Assembly (NCBI GenBank): GCA_010279815.1
Contig: QEOQ01000104.1
Span: 460,743-524,742 of the forward strand
DNA: 64,000 nucleotides
Source of the DNA: Brachionus plicatilis
Taxonomy: Eukaryota; Rotifera; Eurotatoria; Ploima; Brachionidae
Reading direction: 5' to 3'
In this document: piece by piece, positions 1-10,923 of the stretch
How the letters are laid out: every line of letters begins with the position of its first letter
Position numbering within the stretch: the first letter of the stretch is position 1
Program-made: the position numbers and the translations under genes
The notes under the pieces: generated by a model
Databases searched by the model: none
What the model saw: only the letters and a program-made list of their open reading frames with translations
Told to the model about the DNA's origin: nothing

Positions 1-1366
1 TTTTAGAATAATTGATAATCCTTCAAATGGACGCTAAATATCAAATCCTAATGATAAAATATTTAGGATTTAAATAATTATAATGTACCACTTCTCTTAG
101 CGTTGCGTAAGCGGAAAACTTTCGTCCGATGAGTCAATTACAATCTCCTTATACGTAAATAAAACGCAATTTACAAAAATTTTTAACGGGAAAGCGATAA
201 ATATTTAGAGAAATTAATTCAAATAGTTAAAGAATAAAAAAAAGCAATTCTTTCTTTTAAAAAAGAAAATATTTGTTTTAATAAAATTCAATTATTTTCA
301 AGCAATTAGTTTGAATTTTGTTTTTGATTTATATTTTGTTATTTTCAAAATTTGAAATCGTCTAGGCTTTGGAATCGGAATCAAAAGAAGAAGACATTAA
401 TTTTTATATTTATTTTAAAATAAACGATTTTTACAAACCCAAAAATTATTTAATGATAAATAAATTAAGCAATAAAATTTTTATTTTTTATTGCTACGAA
501 AATAAAATTTTTTGAAAGATGAAATTGTTTTTGTAATATTACTAGTTCAAGAATTTCAAGAAAAACGTCAACTATTTAAAGAGCCCTATAAATAATTGGG
601 TTTCAGATATTACATTTTTTAAAACAAAAATAATTTTATAACATTTTCATTGCCAGTTCCTTTACCATCGTTTAAAATTAGATGTGCAATGATATTATTT
701 GCATGGGAACGACGATCAATGTTTAATGTTTTACCAACTTCGGTTTGATTTTTGATCTCTTCATATTCATAAATAAAGCTTTGCTTGATAAGAAGCGAAT
801 ATTTCATATGGTTCTTTATTGGATTTTTTTTCTGTAAAATGTTTTCGGGATTCATCTCAGTTTACGGACTAGATTTGGAATCATTTGCTGATTCGGAAAC
901 AGATTTTTCAAGAATCATCATTTTTTGAAACCAACAAAAAAATTAACTCACTATTTTTAACGAACAAACAAAGAAATCGAAGCGTTTTGAAAAAAAATTC
1001 AAAAATTGCAAAATTTGATTATATTTTGCTTGTAATTATATAACTTGGAATAAAATAAATTTTTCATGTAATTTAAAAATCGTATTTTTATTTTTTTGGT
1101 CGCTTTTACATTTAAATATTGCATGCTGTTATAGAGTCAAGTTCCGGCCTAGCCATGCATATAATACCTAATCCTGCCTAAAGCGTGAAAAATTTAAAAA
1201 TTTATTTTTTCGATTTTTTTTAACATGGTCCTCTACGGAGTAACCGTGTCGCGCTTATATTACGTTCTCAAAGTAGATGCTGGGTCTATAAATCCGAGGT
1301 TACGGTATTTATCTTATGTTTTAATTTGTTTTATTTTCGACATCGTCGCTTTTTTTTTGGCAGTGT
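1..1366. other. Intergenic, no supported gene
   Basis: Very AT-rich sequence with no ORF that I can assign. A 78-codon minus-strand ORF at 619-855 has a fairly normal residue mix and could be a gene relic, but I recognise no family. The interval 1130-1320 is locally richer in GC than its surroundings, without a coding frame, tRNA or snRNA signature that I can identify. Confidence 0.4.
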
Positions 1367-1734
1367 GACAAAATATAGAAAGACAAAATGTAGAAAACGA
1401 TTTTTTATTGGATAATATAGAATTTACCTGGAAAAAAAATGTAGAAAAAAAAATAGTCTAATTAATTTTTATTTCAATTTTTTTCTTTGTCAATTAGTAA
1501 ATTATTTCCTAAACCTTCTAAAATTGCTTCAATATTCTCACTTTTATATTCTGTCAATAATTAATACAAAGTAAAAGTCTCAAATATATTATTATAATAA
1601 TATAATTAAAATTTTCTATATTTTTTTACATATAGTTCTATTCTATATTTTGTCTTTCTATATTTTGTCATGTCTATATTTTGTCTTTCTATATTTTGGA
1701 GAAAATTCTACATTTTGTCTTTCTATATTTTGTC
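1367..1734. repeat. MITE-like element with ACAAAATATAGAAAG termini
   Basis: The left end (1367-1395) and right end (1706-1734) are inverted copies of the same 29 bases, starting GACAAAATATAGAAAGAC. The motif CTATATTTTGTCTTT is iterated further inside the right end (about 1645-1700). There is no coding content. CAG at 1361 just outside the left end hints at a pogo/Tc1-type tip, but the right end does not match it, so class and target duplication are unresolved. Confidence 0.6.
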
Positions 1735-2553
1735 TTCCTCCCTTTTTTTCACTACGCTTAGTGATTTTCTAGAACACGCCCTCGTCTGCTTATTAAGCTT
1801 ATCACGGCTAGTTCGTTAATATAAATTCAACATGAGTTTTCAAATATTTTCTAAAGATAGACAAAAGATTGAAAAATACATCATTGAAAGCATAATCCGT
1901 CTATTAAAAACATAATACTAAAAATCTGAACTATCCTGATTGACTATTAGATTTGTAAATTTTTTTGAAAAATCAATCTAAATTTCAATTTTGTTTATAC
2001 TGTATCAAAATAAAAGCCTTTTTCAGTATAAATAAATGCTCAATAATTAAATAAATTTTTAAGCAGATATTTTTAAGAAAATTTTATTTTTCAAAATTAA
2101 TAAATAATTTTATTTATATTATAATTCTAATACGCAAATAAATACTTCTAAATATATTTAAAGTTTGGAACCATTAATCTAAAGCATTTCTTTTAGATCA
2201 TAAATATCTTGAGTTTTAAAATTCAAAAAAATCAATATCTTTATTTACCATAACAAGATTTTTGCATGTATTATTGATATTTTTGAATAAAATGCATATC
2301 GAGATTTTGATGACACCTCGATAATGAAAAATAATGCAAATCAACACTCCAAAACCAAATTAGTGTCAAAAAAAGTGGGCAACACTTAATGGAAATTTAG
2401 ACAAAATATAGGATGGATCAATTAATTTGTTGTTATCGATTTTCAATCAATCAATTAGCTTTTCGAAAACACCCTCCATCTTTTAAGCTATCCAATAATA
2501 CTCCTATAACAAATTAAAGTAAAAAATTATTTTTATGAAATGTCAATGAAATA
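1735..2553. other. Intergenic, nothing recognised
   Basis: AT-rich spacer between two short transposon-like elements. I see no ORF, RNA gene or clear repeat structure. Confidence 0.4.
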
Positions 2554-2711
2554 CAGTGTGACCTTGATTTTGTAAAACGTCTGGGTAAACCAAAAAAATT
2601 TCAGAAATTCAAACACATTTTGTGTGTATTATAATTTTGAGCGTCACGCAGATTTTTTACACAAAATTAAGATTTCACAAAATACGGGCTAACAAAATCA
2701 AGGTCAGACTG
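2554..2711. mobile_element. 158-bp pogo/Tc1-type MITE
   Basis: It starts CAGTGTGACCTTGATTTTGT and ends with the inverted complement of CAGTCTGACCTTGATTTTGT, a 20-bp terminal inverted repeat with one mismatch. It is flanked by TA on both sides (2552-2553 and 2712-2713), the target duplication expected of Tc1/mariner/pogo elements. It is too short to code and must be non-autonomous. Confidence 0.85.
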
Positions 2712-2783
2712 TACATGAAATCGACTCAATATGGAAAAGTGTTTTGATTGTGTCAATAGAAATCATAATTCTAAAAACATATA

Positions 2784-3626
2784 CAGTAGAAATTCGATTA
2801 TATGTAATTTCAAAAATCGCCACTGACACTCTTTTTGTCTTATGTTTCTAGAAATTTTTAAATTTGTCCCGTTCACGATCTAATTATTGGAAAGTGCTAA
2901 TTTTCCTTAATTGATAGATAAAACCACTCTTTTTACTAATTCCACTACTATACAATGATAATGATTATACTTTCTTATTTTTTGACACCTGGTTTTTCTT
3001 GTTTTTCTTGTTTTTCTTATTTCCTGGAACAAAGAGCGTCTTTTGTATCTTCTGGTATAAATAAAATAAAAAACTTAAATATATATCCTCTTAAAATTTT
3101 GATAAAAAATGTACCAAACTAAATCTCGAAAAAAGGCTAGAACTGAAGACGAGTGTTCTACCCCACCTTCTAAAAAAACACGAGTGGTGATAAACTTTGA
3201 TCAAAAAGAAAAAATCAATTTTTGCTTGGATCATGATATTGATACAACACCATTTACTTCTTTAAAAAAATTTGCTTTAAAAAACAAAGAACTAAGTGTA
3301 AAAAAAAGTTCGCTTAGTCGATTTTTTAAATCTAAGTCACCCTCTAAGACTTCTGGTCCTCAAACAAGCAACCCTCAAAATATTTCTTCAATTTCCATTG
3401 TAAAACGTAGCCTAAATTTTTAGAAATTTTTACTTTTATACTTTTTTATTCTATTTCAAACTTTAAATAAAAACTTATGTAAAAACCCTCTTTTTTAATT
3501 GTCCAAAACTTTTTCATCAGACAAAATTTGTGTCTACAGGTCTATTCGATTATATGTAAAATTCGATTATATATAAGACCAAAAAGTTTTTATGTAAAAA
3601 AAATTACAATAATCGAATTTCTACTG
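2784..3626. mobile_element. 843-bp pogo/Tigger-like element carrying a short ORF
   Basis: The left terminus CAGTAGAAATTCGATTATAT is matched at the right end by the complement of CAGTAGAAATTCGATTATTG. TA flanks the element (2782-2783 and 3627-3628). The ATTCGATTATATGTAA unit recurs subterminally near 3543-3580. A single 104-codon ORF lies inside with its own upstream leader. There is no DDE catalytic domain, so the element needs a transposase from elsewhere. Confidence 0.8.
3109..3423 (+). CDS. Small basic protein inside a pogo-like element, possible HTH
   Basis: This 104-residue protein is encoded entirely within the TIR element at 2784-3626. The N-terminal 25 residues are basic and NLS-like. 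The central part, from about residue 28 (FDQKEKINFCLDHDI) to residue 70 (SLSRFFKSK), has the length and helix/turn spacing of the N-terminal helix-turn-helix of pogo/Tigger/CENP-B proteins. The C-terminus is Ser/Thr-rich and disordered. No DDE domain follows. It could be a truncated transposase reduced to its DNA-binding part or a host-derived exon. The reading frame is open and begins at an ATG. The HTH reading is inference from residue pattern only. Confidence 0.5.
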   Translation: MYQTKSRKKARTEDECSTPPSKKTRVVINFDQKEKINFCLDHDIDTTPFTSLKKFALKNKELSVKKSSLSRFFKSKSPSKTSGPQTSNPQNISSISIVKRSLNF

Positions 3627-3628
3627 TA

Positions 3629-4974
3629 TATTGAGTCAATATATATGGTCAATATTATTGACCATTAGATATGCAAGAATAAATAATCAATTAATGGCTA
3701 AAGCCGAGCGTTGCGGACGATTCTTTGCTCGTCTAATTAATTTTCTAAAAATTTAAAGATTTTCACTTTAGAAATGTCATTTTCAAAGACTCTAAATCGA
3801 TAATTTTAATAAATTATTAAACACAAAAATGCGCAAAAACATCAGATAAATGAAGTTTTGATTTATGTGGCACTTTTTCTGTAATATTTTAAATTTTGGA
3901 TCATTAATATTTTAGAAGTATTTTTCAAAACTATTAAAACATTAAAAAAATAATTGTTCTACTGAACAAACAATTGATCAAAAATAACTTAAAAACTATA
4001 AAAGTACTTTATTATTTTATTATATGAAATTTTGATCGTGGCCAAATTAGTCTTTCTTAAAATGGTATATATTCGGAAAAAAGATTTTTAGTCAAAAATT
4101 AAAACTCAATCAACCTTTTTAGTACTATAGATAAAATGAACGAATAGTTGGAAAAGTTAAAATCTAATTAAAGTACTGCTTGTGTCCATACAAGCGGAAA
4201 GTAAACGCGCCAAAATTTTCCAAAACCATGACTACTACCGAATTAACCCTCCCCATTTTGGCGGGATGACATTGGCCCGTTTATTTAAGTGGGCTCCTTT
4301 TTGGTCCGTTTAACAACCGTTTAAGTTTAAACTGGTGGAATTTTTGCTTAGTCCGAATTTTGGCGGGCGAGAATTGAACTTAATAAAAATACTTTTCTTA
4401 GATAATTCTAATATTTTATCTAAAAAAAGGACTTGGCTATTATTTTTTATTTTAAGTCAAATTTATAATTAAAAAATTTGCCGTTCTACGTATTTATTGT
4501 AACAGCCTAGTTAAAGTCAAAGTCATTAGAATTAAAATTATTTAGAAAATATTTTGAAATTCATTCTAAATAAATCATTTATATTTAAACAGTTGTTCAA
4601 CGGGCAAACAACCGTGAGAAACCGTCCTTCAAAAGGACCGGTTAGCTCAGTCCGCATACGAGCTCGAGTATTATCTATAAGCCACACTCACACTTGACAC
4701 TCAACTTATTTCATGTGTAATTGAATGCACGTTTGATTATGTAAGCTTACTGAAATTAATGTAAATTTAGTAATTGTGAAATTTCATAGAACTTCCAATG
4801 CGAATATTAAAAATTTCCAAACTTTTGTTATGATTGTCAATAGCTTATTCTGCAAACGAAACAAAGCGAATTTTATTTCGAATTTTAACTTTTATTTCGC
4901 CGACTGTCCGATTCTGCGAAATCTGTAAAAATTAATTGATTTCTATTTCTAATACTTTTGATTAAGGTGCAATT
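3629..4974. other. Non-coding stretch with GC-richer islands and a hairpin
   Basis: There is no convincing ORF. A GC-richer island lies at about 4180-4370. At 4620-4643 an imperfect hairpin (AACCGTCCTT / AAGGACCGGTT) is followed directly by GGTTAGCTCAGT, which resembles a tRNA A box. This could be the head of a tRNA-derived SINE, but no convincing B box follows. Confidence 0.35.
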
Positions 4975-5753
4975 TTGCAGAATTCGCACAGATTTTGCGG
5001 GCTTTGCTTATTTAGTGATTTAAAAGTTTTTTCACTTTGTTTCATTTGCAGAATAAGCAACTCAATTAGACAAATGTTTGGTTTAAAAGCCTACTGTAAC
5101 ATGTCACGAGTCTTAAAAGTACTGAAAGTATTCAACTTTAATGAACTTTATCTATTTTCAAAACCAACTTTTATTGATTCAATTAAATATAATTATCTAT
5201 CGTCACAATTCTTAAAATCAATGCTAAGTAATGATGGTATCTAATTATTTAAAATTTCACGAAGTTACCGAGTTAGCGAGTAATCGATGTCAAGGTTGAA
5301 TAGTGAGAGAGAATAGATAATTGATTGATTAACAATTATCAATTAAGTATTAATATATATTAAATATATATTAAAGGTGAAGAGAACAAATATAACTGAG
5401 TAGTCAAAATTTATGCATGCCAAAAAAAAAAAGGAAAAAAAAAAAAGAAAACAAAGAACAATTTGAAATAATAATTATTGAAATTAAAAAATTAACATTT
5501 TAAAGGAGATTTAAAAAAAAAAAAAAAAAAATTCTATTACATTAATTTTGTCTTATTTGGTTTTACTTGTAATCATTTCTCTTCATATTTCATATTTTTA
5601 TTTCTTGATTTTATTTTACTCAACTTTTTAGTTTTTAATTTTTATTTTATTTTATTTAACTTTATTTTAATTTTTTATCTTTTTTTTTATTTTTTATTTA
5701 ATCTGAAGGAGCTTTAGCTCGGTACAGACATACAAATAAATAAAAATAATAAA
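4975..5753 (+). pseudogene. 5'-truncated LINE fragment: RT C-terminus plus 3' tail
   Basis: The frame 4975-5244 encodes a segment that resembles the C-terminal region of non-LTR retrotransposon reverse transcriptases (a run like RVLKVLKVFNFNELYLFSK, followed by a helix ending near the stop). A T-rich TTTATTTTATT tract follows, then TCTGAAGGAGCTTTAGCTCGG at 5702 and an A/T-rich AAATAAATAAAAATAA tail. The same 3' layout ends the longer LINE at 19.5-22.2 kb. The fragment is inserted in Helitron helicase sequence, which resumes at about 5754. The assignment of the ORF is less certain than that of the tail. Confidence 0.5.
5702..5728 (+). other. Conserved LINE 3' stem-loop (copy A)
   Basis: GAGC-TTTA-GCTC forms a short perfect stem-loop inside CTGAAG...GGTACAG. 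It is repeated at 13517-13544 and 22185-22211, each time between a T-rich tract and an AATAAATAA-type tail. In non-LTR elements such 3' structures can be bound by the element's own reverse transcriptase; that role is inferred here. Confidence 0.7.
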
Positions 5754-6361
5754 TATTTATCAGCTGATGCTGTTTTGAATGACGTACATACAGCTTTATA
5801 CCCGACAGAATTTTTAAATAGCTTAAATTTATCAGGAATGCCACCTCATAAATTAGTTCTGAAAAAAGGCCAACCTATTATTTTACTTAGAAATGTCTCA
5901 GCTTCGGATGGATTGTGTAACGGTACCAGGCTTATTTGTAGAAATTTTTACAGTAAAATAATTGAATGTCAAATAGCTGTTGGAACTAATGCTAAAAAAA
6001 TAGTTTACATACCGAGAATGCCATTGATTCCAACTGATGCAAGTTTACCTTTCGAATTAAAAAGGCTTCAATTTCCTATACGACCAGCGTTTGCAATGAG
6101 TATTAATAAATCTCAAGGACAAACTTTAGAACACGTAGGGGTTTACTTAAACGAACCTGTTTTTACTCATGGGCAATTATATGTAGCCTTTTCAAGAGTG
6201 ACAAAAAAACAATCTCAAGATTTGCATGAATCATCCAAATAACTTAACAAAAAACATAGTTTATACTGAGGTTTTTCAATAAATTTTTTAGTGTGTTCTG
6301 CAATTTTTTTTCTTAATTTTATTTAAATTCCCCCGGCATTGAAGCAACGGGTATCTACTAG
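5754..6361 (+). pseudogene. Helitron 3' end: truncated Pif1-like helicase C-terminus
   Basis: The frame from 5754 encodes the last part of a Helitron RepHel helicase. Recognisable blocks are YPTEFLNSL, LVLKKGQPIILLRN, LCNGTRL, INKSQGQTLEHVGVYL and LYVAFSRV, the conserved C-terminal motifs of Pif1-type helicases. The annotated frame stops at 6242, but the usual Helitron ending (NIVYTEVF) continues in another frame just downstream, so a frameshift lies near 6237. Non-coding sequence follows to a terminal hairpin region (CCCCGGCATTG...CAACGGG) and CTAG at 6358-6361 followed by T, the classic Helitron terminus. The Rep domain and the 5' end are missing, the upstream side being replaced by LINE tail sequence. 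Confidence 0.85.
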
Positions 6362-6560
6362 TATCTGATTAAATTTGGTTATGTCTTAGCAATTTAAAAT
6401 TAAAACATTACAGAACTCTCCAAATTGAGCTAATTCAAAATAAAATAAATTCATGAATTTTGCTCCCAATTATCTTGACTTTCATGCCTTTTTCTAATTT
6501 CGAACTAATGTTCCTTTTTTATTTTTATAATTTAAAAAAAATACAAAAAAATTTTATTTT

Positions 6561-6661
6561 CCAGGCTCTGCAAAAACTCTGCAATTTTCTGTAAAATGCA
6601 CACCATTAAAAAATATTTGATTAAAAAATGCAACAAGTTGCAGAGTTTTTGCAGATCCTGG
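6561..6661. repeat. Short foldback element, CTCTGCAAAAACTCTGCAA family
   Basis: Arms 6561-6588 and 6634-6661 are inverted copies with one mismatch near the tip (CCAGGCTCTGCAAAAACTC against CCAGGATCTGCAAAAACTC). The same core and the same loop text (ATGCAC.CCATTAAAAA) recur at 37.64-37.74 kb, and the arm motif recurs at 10.33-10.41 kb. It is a non-coding dispersed repeat family. Confidence 0.7.
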
Positions 6662-6945
6662 AATTTGGTTGCAAAAAATTTGTACAATATTGTACTTTTT
6701 ATAGATCCATTCTTGCACATTTAGAAAATAAATTATAGCGTTTTTACTTTTTGTACTGTAATTTTTGAACTAAAATTTCACATTGCCTAAGATTATTCAT
6801 TAGGATAAATCCTTATTATTTATTAAGATAAACTAGAAAAAAATCAAATAAAATTTTCGTTTAAAATAATTGCTTTATATCGAAAACATTCATAAATTTA
6901 AAAGAATTCTCTTATTTAAGTAAAAATTTTGAGGATTAAAATTAG

Positions 6946-7975
6946 ATGAAAAAAATGCAATTCTTAATTTGGTGGATTTTTATTTTCAAATTGGTCAAGA
7001 GTAAGTTTATTTTAAAATTAAATCCTGAAATAAACAAAATTATTACTTAGCTTTCACCAGTTATTATTATCTAAAAAAAAATGGATCAATGATTGATAAA
7101 GATGTGAAGCAGAGCTTGGTTATTAATAAAGTAAACGCATTTAACAGATTTGATTGCCTCGGTCATTGCGGAAGACTTCAACAATGTTATTTTGTCTCAT
7201 TCAATTCTTCAGTTTGCATTCTATACTCATACTATGCTAAATTTTATATCAAAAATAATTCACACGGAAATTTATTTGAAAAAAAAAGTCATAAAAAGTT
7301 TAAAAAAAATTTAAATCTTATTTAATTATTTTTTAAAATTATCTTAATAGTTTTGGTCTTGTGAATTATTGGCCTATTGAAAACGGTGAAGCACGAGATT
7401 TGGCCGGTGGAAAAGATTTGTACGATCCATTTAATACACAATATTCCCAAGATCGTCATGGATCGCAAAGTTCTGTCTTGAATTTTAATTTAGGTTTTAT
7501 AAAGGCACCAGCTGGAATTTATTTTGGAAATGAATTCACTGTTTTGGCATGGGTCAAATTAAAATCATACGCGCGTTGGCAACGTTTTTTTGATTTTGCC
7601 AACGGACTAGCAGACAATAATGTTTTAGTTGCTCTATCGGTTACAGAAAAGCTTAGCTATCACCTTTACAATAATGACCATAATTTTGGAAATTATGTGA
7701 CTTCAGTTAGACTAGACTTGCATGTTTGGTATCATTTAGGCTTCACTTTAAAAAATGGATACTACAAGATTTATTTGAATAGTAATCTAGCTGAATTCAA
7801 TTATACTGGAGTAGCAAATCCTCTAAATGTCATTGTAAGAAACAGCAACTATTTTGGTAAGAGCAATTGGGCAAAAGATTCAAATGGTGATTTTATGTGT
7901 GATGAAATTAAATTTTTTGATACTGAATTGACGGATTCAGATATCAAAAATGAGTTTCTTTATGAATATCATTAA
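6946..7975 (+). CDS. Secreted PAN-like/LamG domain protein, three exons
   Basis: Proposed exons are 6946-7000, 7051-7297 and 7351-7975. Exon 1 starts at ATG and encodes a hydrophobic signal peptide of about 18 residues, ending at a GTAAGT donor. The acceptor at 7050 keeps the frame open into a Cys-containing segment (DCLGHCGRLQQCYFVSF) that resembles a PAN/Apple domain. The exon 2 donor is ambiguous; 7298 is the choice that keeps phase with the acceptor TTAATAG at 7350. Exon 3 is a concanavalin A/LamG-type fold: GLVNYWPIENG, FTVLAWVKL, WYHLGFTL and a closing CDEIKFFDTELTDSDI. Signal peptide plus adhesive domains predict an extracellular carbohydrate- or protein-binding role. Both introns are about 50 bp. 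Ligand unknown. Confidence 0.75.
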
Positions 7976-8364
7976 TTTTTTAAAGTTCAAATATTTTTTG
8001 ATTATTTTTTATAATGATTAAAAATTTACATTTTCAATTTATTTTTTTAAATAATAAAGAGTAATGAAGATTTATTTTGGCTTACATTTTACTCAATACC
8101 TAATTATATTTAATCAAGTCCCAGAAAATAATTTAGAAATACCAAATATGCTTTAGTCGTTCCTAATTAAATTTTCTAGGACCTAAAAACGTTTTTAGTA
8201 AGTATTATTGCAAAAGAAAAAATGGATAAAAATAACTAAAAAAAAACATACAAAAGTTTAGACATTTCTTCAATTTAATATTTTAAATGAACGTCTTTGA
8301 CGTTATAACAAGCCAAAACTCTTTTTGGCATAGGTTAAATAAAATTTTTCACATACTTAGTCGG

Positions 8365-8411
8365 AGTCTTTAACCCCTCTTTGTGTTAAAACCAAAGAGG
8401 GGTTAAAGACT
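8365..8411. repeat. Perfect 19-bp hairpin overlapping a transposase relic
   Basis: The 19 bases from 8365, AGTCTTTAACCCCTCTTTG, are exactly complementary to 8393-8411, with a 9-base loop. The hairpin replaces the expected end of the minus-strand Tc1 transposase frame, whose last residues read into it. Such a perfect arm in decayed sequence suggests a recent local inverted duplication or a separate small insertion. The spacer upstream (7976-8364) holds nothing else recognisable. Confidence 0.7.
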
Positions 8412-9140
8412 GCTCAATAGAGGTTAGTTTAGTGTTTACCATTTTGGCATCCATGTATGACCATAAGTTCTCGATTGGGTTGACATCTAGTGAACGGGTA
8501 CACCATGGCAGAACCTCAATGTTATGTTCTTTGAACCAGTCGCTAACTGAGTGAGCAGTATGTGCCGAAGCACCATCTTGCTGAAAAATCCAAGGGTCAT
8601 CTGGCTCAAATAGGAGTTTAATAGATGGTAAAAAATTGTTTTCCAAGGTTTTGATGTAGACAAACTGATTAATTCGTCCTGTTTAAATGTTACACATATC
8701 AGTGCTTTTGTAAGAAATGCATCCACATATATCGACAGAATCTCTTCGGTTTTGTAACCTTGGATAAAGCTTTTTTACAGAACTTTGGATTAAGCTTCTC
8801 ATTTTTAAACCTTTTTACTGTTACTCTTGACTTACGATTAAAGACTGTTTAAACCACTTACACATCTTATGTATCTTTATTGTTTTTCTTATATGTTAAA
8901 AATCGGTTATCTAACCGCTGTATGAGACTCTAATTATTTTTTTGTGTTTTTGATAGCTAGATTTAGGGTATTTTCTAATCTCTAAAAATGTAATTTTCAT
9001 TCCAAAAAGTAAGCTTCGAAGGCCTACCAGAACGGCTTCGATCAAACACAGTACAAGTTTCTTCATATCGTTTTTTAGTTAAGGAGACGCATTTTGGAGA
9101 TACTACTAACAGATTAGCTATCTCATTTTGGCAAAATGTT
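8386..9140 (-). pseudogene. Tc1-like transposase relic
   Basis: Reading the minus strand, the N-terminal part near 9130-9000 shows a Tc1 helix-turn-helix pattern (VSPKCVSLTKKRYEE, then DRSRSGRPSK). The region around 8640-8440 encodes the catalytic C-terminal half: WIFQQDGASAHTAHSV with the second Asp, then PWCTRSLDVNPIENLW with the third acidic residue (DD34E type; the usual SPDLNP is altered to SLDVNP). Stops and frame changes separate the parts, so the gene is dead. It abuts the foldback element at 9148. Confidence 0.8.
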
Positions 9141-9147
9141 ATTTAAT

Positions 9148-9922
9148 CAGAACACCCCTTTTTTATAAAAATATAAACCAGAATTTAGAAAATGTTATGC
9201 TCTTACAGAATATACTCAATATACAAATAACCAATAAATAAATTATCGCTATCTCTTTTTTAAAATTGTCAGAAATTGCATTTTTTTCTGATAATCTTGA
9301 CTATAATCACTAAAATGGCAGATCGTGGGGCTACTAAAAAGTGGAGATAATAAGAAAAATGAGGGCAAAATGTTATTTATTGTACATTTTTATATTTTTA
9401 TATTTTTACATTTTTACATTTTTGAGAGAAGAAAAAAAAATTTCAAAATCAAAAAATCTAAAAAAATTTTCATTCAAGAAAAGTAATAATAAATTCGCAA
9501 TTAATTAAAAAAGGATTTTCAAAAAATTATCCTTGGTTTTTACATTTAAATTTTTCTGAAAACTCCTTTTTAAGTAATTGCGAATTTATTATTACTTTTC
9601 TTGAATGAAAATTTTTTTTGATTTTGAGATTTTTTTTTCTTCTCTCAAAAATGTAAAAATGTAAAAATGTAAAAATATAAAAATGTACAATAAATAACAT
9701 TTTGCCCTCATTTTGCTTTTTATCTCCACTTTTTAGTAGCCCCACGATCTGCCATTTTAGTGATTATAGTCAAGATTATCAGAAAAAAATGCAATTTCTG
9801 ACAATTTTTAAAAAGAGATAGCGATAATTTATTTATTGGTTATTTGTATATTGAGTATTTTCTGTAAGAGCATAACATTTTCTAAATTCTGGTTTATAGT
9901 TTTATAAAAAAAGGGTGTTCTG
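9148..9922. mobile_element. 775-bp foldback element with long inverted arms
   Basis: It starts CAGAACACCC and ends GGGTGTTCTG. The whole sequence folds into two arms of about 370 bp (9148 to about 9520, and about 9548 to 9922) around a short centre near 9530. Arms differ by scattered substitutions and small indels. Flanks are AT-rich and a target duplication cannot be fixed. The minus-strand ORF here merely reads through one arm. It may be a non-autonomous partner of the Tc1 relic that adjoins it. Confidence 0.75.
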
Positions 9923-10201
9923 ATTTTTATTTTTGAAAAAAAGAACAGAAAAAATACTTTTTTTTCACTTGAGTCATATGACGACCCGGGAATAAATTAA
10001 GACCCAATTTTTGTTAAATAAACAAGAAAGAAGTTAACGAATTTAAAGTCAAAAATTAGAAATTCAGATATTTTTAATTCTTAAGTTTTAGATTTCTTGA
10101 AGTTAAATAAAATTTTTTTAATTATAGAAAATAATTTAATTTTTTTATTAATTTAACATTTTTTTGATTTTAAATTTGAATAAAAAAAATTGCCAAAAAT
10201 G

Positions 10202-10540
10202 AGGCATCTTGAAGTTTAGGATCAAAAAAATCAGATCAAAAAGTAATTTTTTTATAACTTTTGAATGGTATTTGGTTAAATCTCTCTGCAAAATGCTAAA
10301 TAATGCAAAAAACATGCTGAATATTAGAATAGGCTCTGCAAAAACTCTGCAATTAAATACTTTTTAAAGACATGCGTTTCCCTGCAAAATTGCAGAGTTT
10401 TTGCAGAGCCTATTCTAATATTCAGCATGTTTTTTGCATTATTTAGCATTTTGCAGAGAGATTTAACCAAATACCATTCAAAAGTTATAATCAAAATACT
10501 ATTTGCTCTGATTTTTTTGATCCTAAACTTCAGGATGCCT
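10202..10540. repeat. Long palindrome, 153-bp arms
   Basis: Left arm 10202-10354 and right arm 10388-10540 are inverted copies with a 33-base loop. Both arms contain GGCTCTGCAAAAACTCTGC next to the loop. Apart from differences such as a run of T near 10250, the arms are almost identical, which implies recent formation or ongoing correction. No coding content. Confidence 0.8.
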
Positions 10541-10705
10541 AAAATTGCAGAGTATTTTGCAGACTTATTTTACTGAATTAAGCAAATTTGCTTGTTATTA
10601 AGAATTTTATAGAACTTAATTATCTCTTTTAGTAAAAAAGTTAATTAAGTTTTTCTGAATTAATAAGATCGAATTGAAACGAACTTCACAACCTCTCAAG
10701 GTAAC
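10541..10705. repeat. Half copy of the 37.5-kb palindromic element
   Basis: This sequence (TGCAGAGTATTTTGCAGAC through AACTTCACAACCTC) matches one arm of the palindromic repeat at 37518-37884, including GAATTAAGCAAATTTGC and AGTAAAAAAGTTA. It begins where the 10202-10540 palindrome ends, so two members of one family appear to be joined or nested. Confidence 0.6.
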
Positions 10706-10923
10706 TAAATAAATAGTTTTATGATCAGAGTAAAAAGATTTTGAAATTAAAAAACAATTAAAATTAATTGAAAGCAAGTGATATTCAAAGACATGTCAAA
10801 TATAAGAAATATCATATTTAAGTAAAAAATTTCCCGAAATTTAATATATTAAATTTTCAACTAAAACTAATCCTCTTTTCATTTTTAAAATTTTAACTTT
10901 TTCAAAAATAAATTTTTTAAATA

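Noticed and set aside
100..150. Possible hammerhead ribozyme (CCGATGAGTC with GGAAAAC nearby)
   Set aside because: The required CUGAUGA core is not present and the GAAA is not positioned on the same strand to form stem II/III.
4640..4710. tRNA gene starting GGTTAGCTCAGT
   Set aside because: Only an A-box-like string is present. No anticodon arm, B box or acceptor pairing can be drawn. At best a SINE head.
9527..9745. 72-codon minus-strand ORF
   Set aside because: It lies in one arm of the foldback element and mirrors the other arm. No coding signature.
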